Positions 5,898-6,161 of a DNA stretch of 6,161 bases are shown here, in pieces. The translations under genes and the position numbers were made by a program. The DNA is from Tannerella sp. GTDB lineage: Bacteria > Bacteroidota > Bacteroidia > Bacteroidales > Tannerellaceae. Below the pieces are notes generated by a model that saw only the letters and a list, made by a program, of their open reading frames with translations, had not been told where the DNA came from and did no database searches. The DNA lies in NCBI GenBank assembly GCA_031259505.1, contig JAIRLL010000417.1:1-6161 (forward strand), given 5' to 3'. The first letter of the stretch is position 1. Each line of letters starts with the position of its first letter.

Positions 5898-6020
5898 GTC
5901 GCCGGCAGGAGCGTAGCGACGTGGCAATCCGGGATGATGCACTTCCCCGGATTGTCGCGCCTGACAGTTCGCAATTGCAGGCCGCTATCCCGTCACCGGC
6001 AGGCACGAAGCAACCCGGAA
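5898..6020. repeat. REP-like intergenic repeat cluster, three units
   Basis: Unit A (5898-5934) and unit C (5992-6020) run forward. Both open with GTC, G or A, then CCGGCAGG, and both end in GCAA, T or C, CCGG. Unit B (about 5945-5982) is an inverted, more diverged copy. CAATCCGGG (5925-5933) in A pairs perfectly with CCCGGATTG (5946-5954) in B, and the stem extends to 14 pairs with two G-U wobbles (5920-5933 with 5946-5959). From memory, the units resemble the short repeat built on TTGCGAGGCACGAAGCAATC found between genes in many bacteria. No U tract follows, so this may stabilise the operon's 3' end rather than terminate it. Confidence 0.6.
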
Positions 6021-6140
6021 TTATATTTGAGGGCATCCTCAAAACCTGAGTTCGGTATAAGAAATAGCCGTTTATGGCTTATATATCAATAGAGAACTTC
6101 GTATTCACATAATTCCATAATTTTCAAAATTTACTTTGTC

Positions 6141-6161
6141 CACGAATTGCACGAATTTACA
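6141..6161. repeat. CACGAATT short tandem repeat, cut by the window edge
   Basis: CACGAATT occurs at 6141-6148 and 6150-6157, followed by TA and the start of a further CA at the edge. The spacing is 9 bases between the two copies and then 10 to the next CA. Repeats of this kind recur between genes in Bacteroidetes and other phyla, which I state from memory. Its full length cannot be seen. Confidence 0.4.

Larger units (their letters stand above)
5850..6161. other. Intergenic right end with repeats
   Basis: No gene is visible in the 312 bases after the glsB-like stop. The first 45 bases are A/T-rich with no intrinsic terminator. A cluster of REP-like repeats follows (5898-6020), then about 120 A/T-rich bases, and finally a CACGAATT repeat that runs into the edge. 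Confidence 0.6.

Noticed and set aside
5142..5942. A 266-codon minus-strand frame opposite the glsB-like gene.
   Set aside because: It is antisense to a well supported gene and begins inside the repeat cluster; no recognisable motifs.
5898..6161. CRISPR array at the right end.
   Set aside because: The repeat units are few, degenerate, in mixed orientation and not separated by uniform spacers.

Overview
The window looks like a Bacteroidales (Bacteroidetes) chromosome. Four things point there. Start codons lack a GGAGG-type ribosome site and sit behind A/T-rich leaders. Good matches to the Bacteroidetes -7 promoter box TAnnTTTG occur upstream of the genes. The gene content is typical of the group: a CarboxypepD_reg-type N-terminus of an outer-membrane receptor, a GH13 enzyme, and a neighbouring pair of glycine-lipid acyltransferases. 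The tRNA does not encode its CCA end. A genus cannot be fixed from the sequence alone.

Layout. On the minus strand, from right to left: a CAU-anticodon tRNA with its own promoter box and a strong terminator (about 3742-3897); an orphan cytoplasmic GH13 alpha-amylase-family gene (1735-3507) with its own promoter and a double inverted repeat in its leader; a non-coding stretch (1172-1734); a PstS-like periplasmic substrate-binding protein gene (263-1171) with a long leader starting near 1452; and, 61 bases further on, the first 67 codons of a probable TonB-dependent receptor (1-201, cut by the window edge). On the plus strand: a two-gene operon (4071-5849) encoding a PlsC-like O-acyltransferase (GlsA-like) and a GNAT-type N-acyltransferase (GlsB-like). 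An 11-codon upstream ORF overlaps the first start codon. The right end (5850-6161) is intergenic, with a cluster of REP-like repeats and a CACGAATT repeat cut by the edge.

How the genes fit. The GlsB/GlsA pair should make glycine lipids: GlsB N-acylates glycine to a commendamide-type monoacyl product, and GlsA adds the second, ester-linked acyl chain. The binding protein and the TonB-dependent receptor are probably one operon for importing an unidentified ligand. The GH13 enzyme has all four family motifs and no signal peptide, so it probably acts on internal alpha-glucan or imported maltodextrin.

I see no clearly new defence or mobile system. The most worthwhile non-coding signals are the binding-protein leader with a terminator-like hairpin, the tandem TTGTCCG inverted repeats before the GH13 gene, the uORF before the glsA-like gene, and the right-hand repeat cluster.
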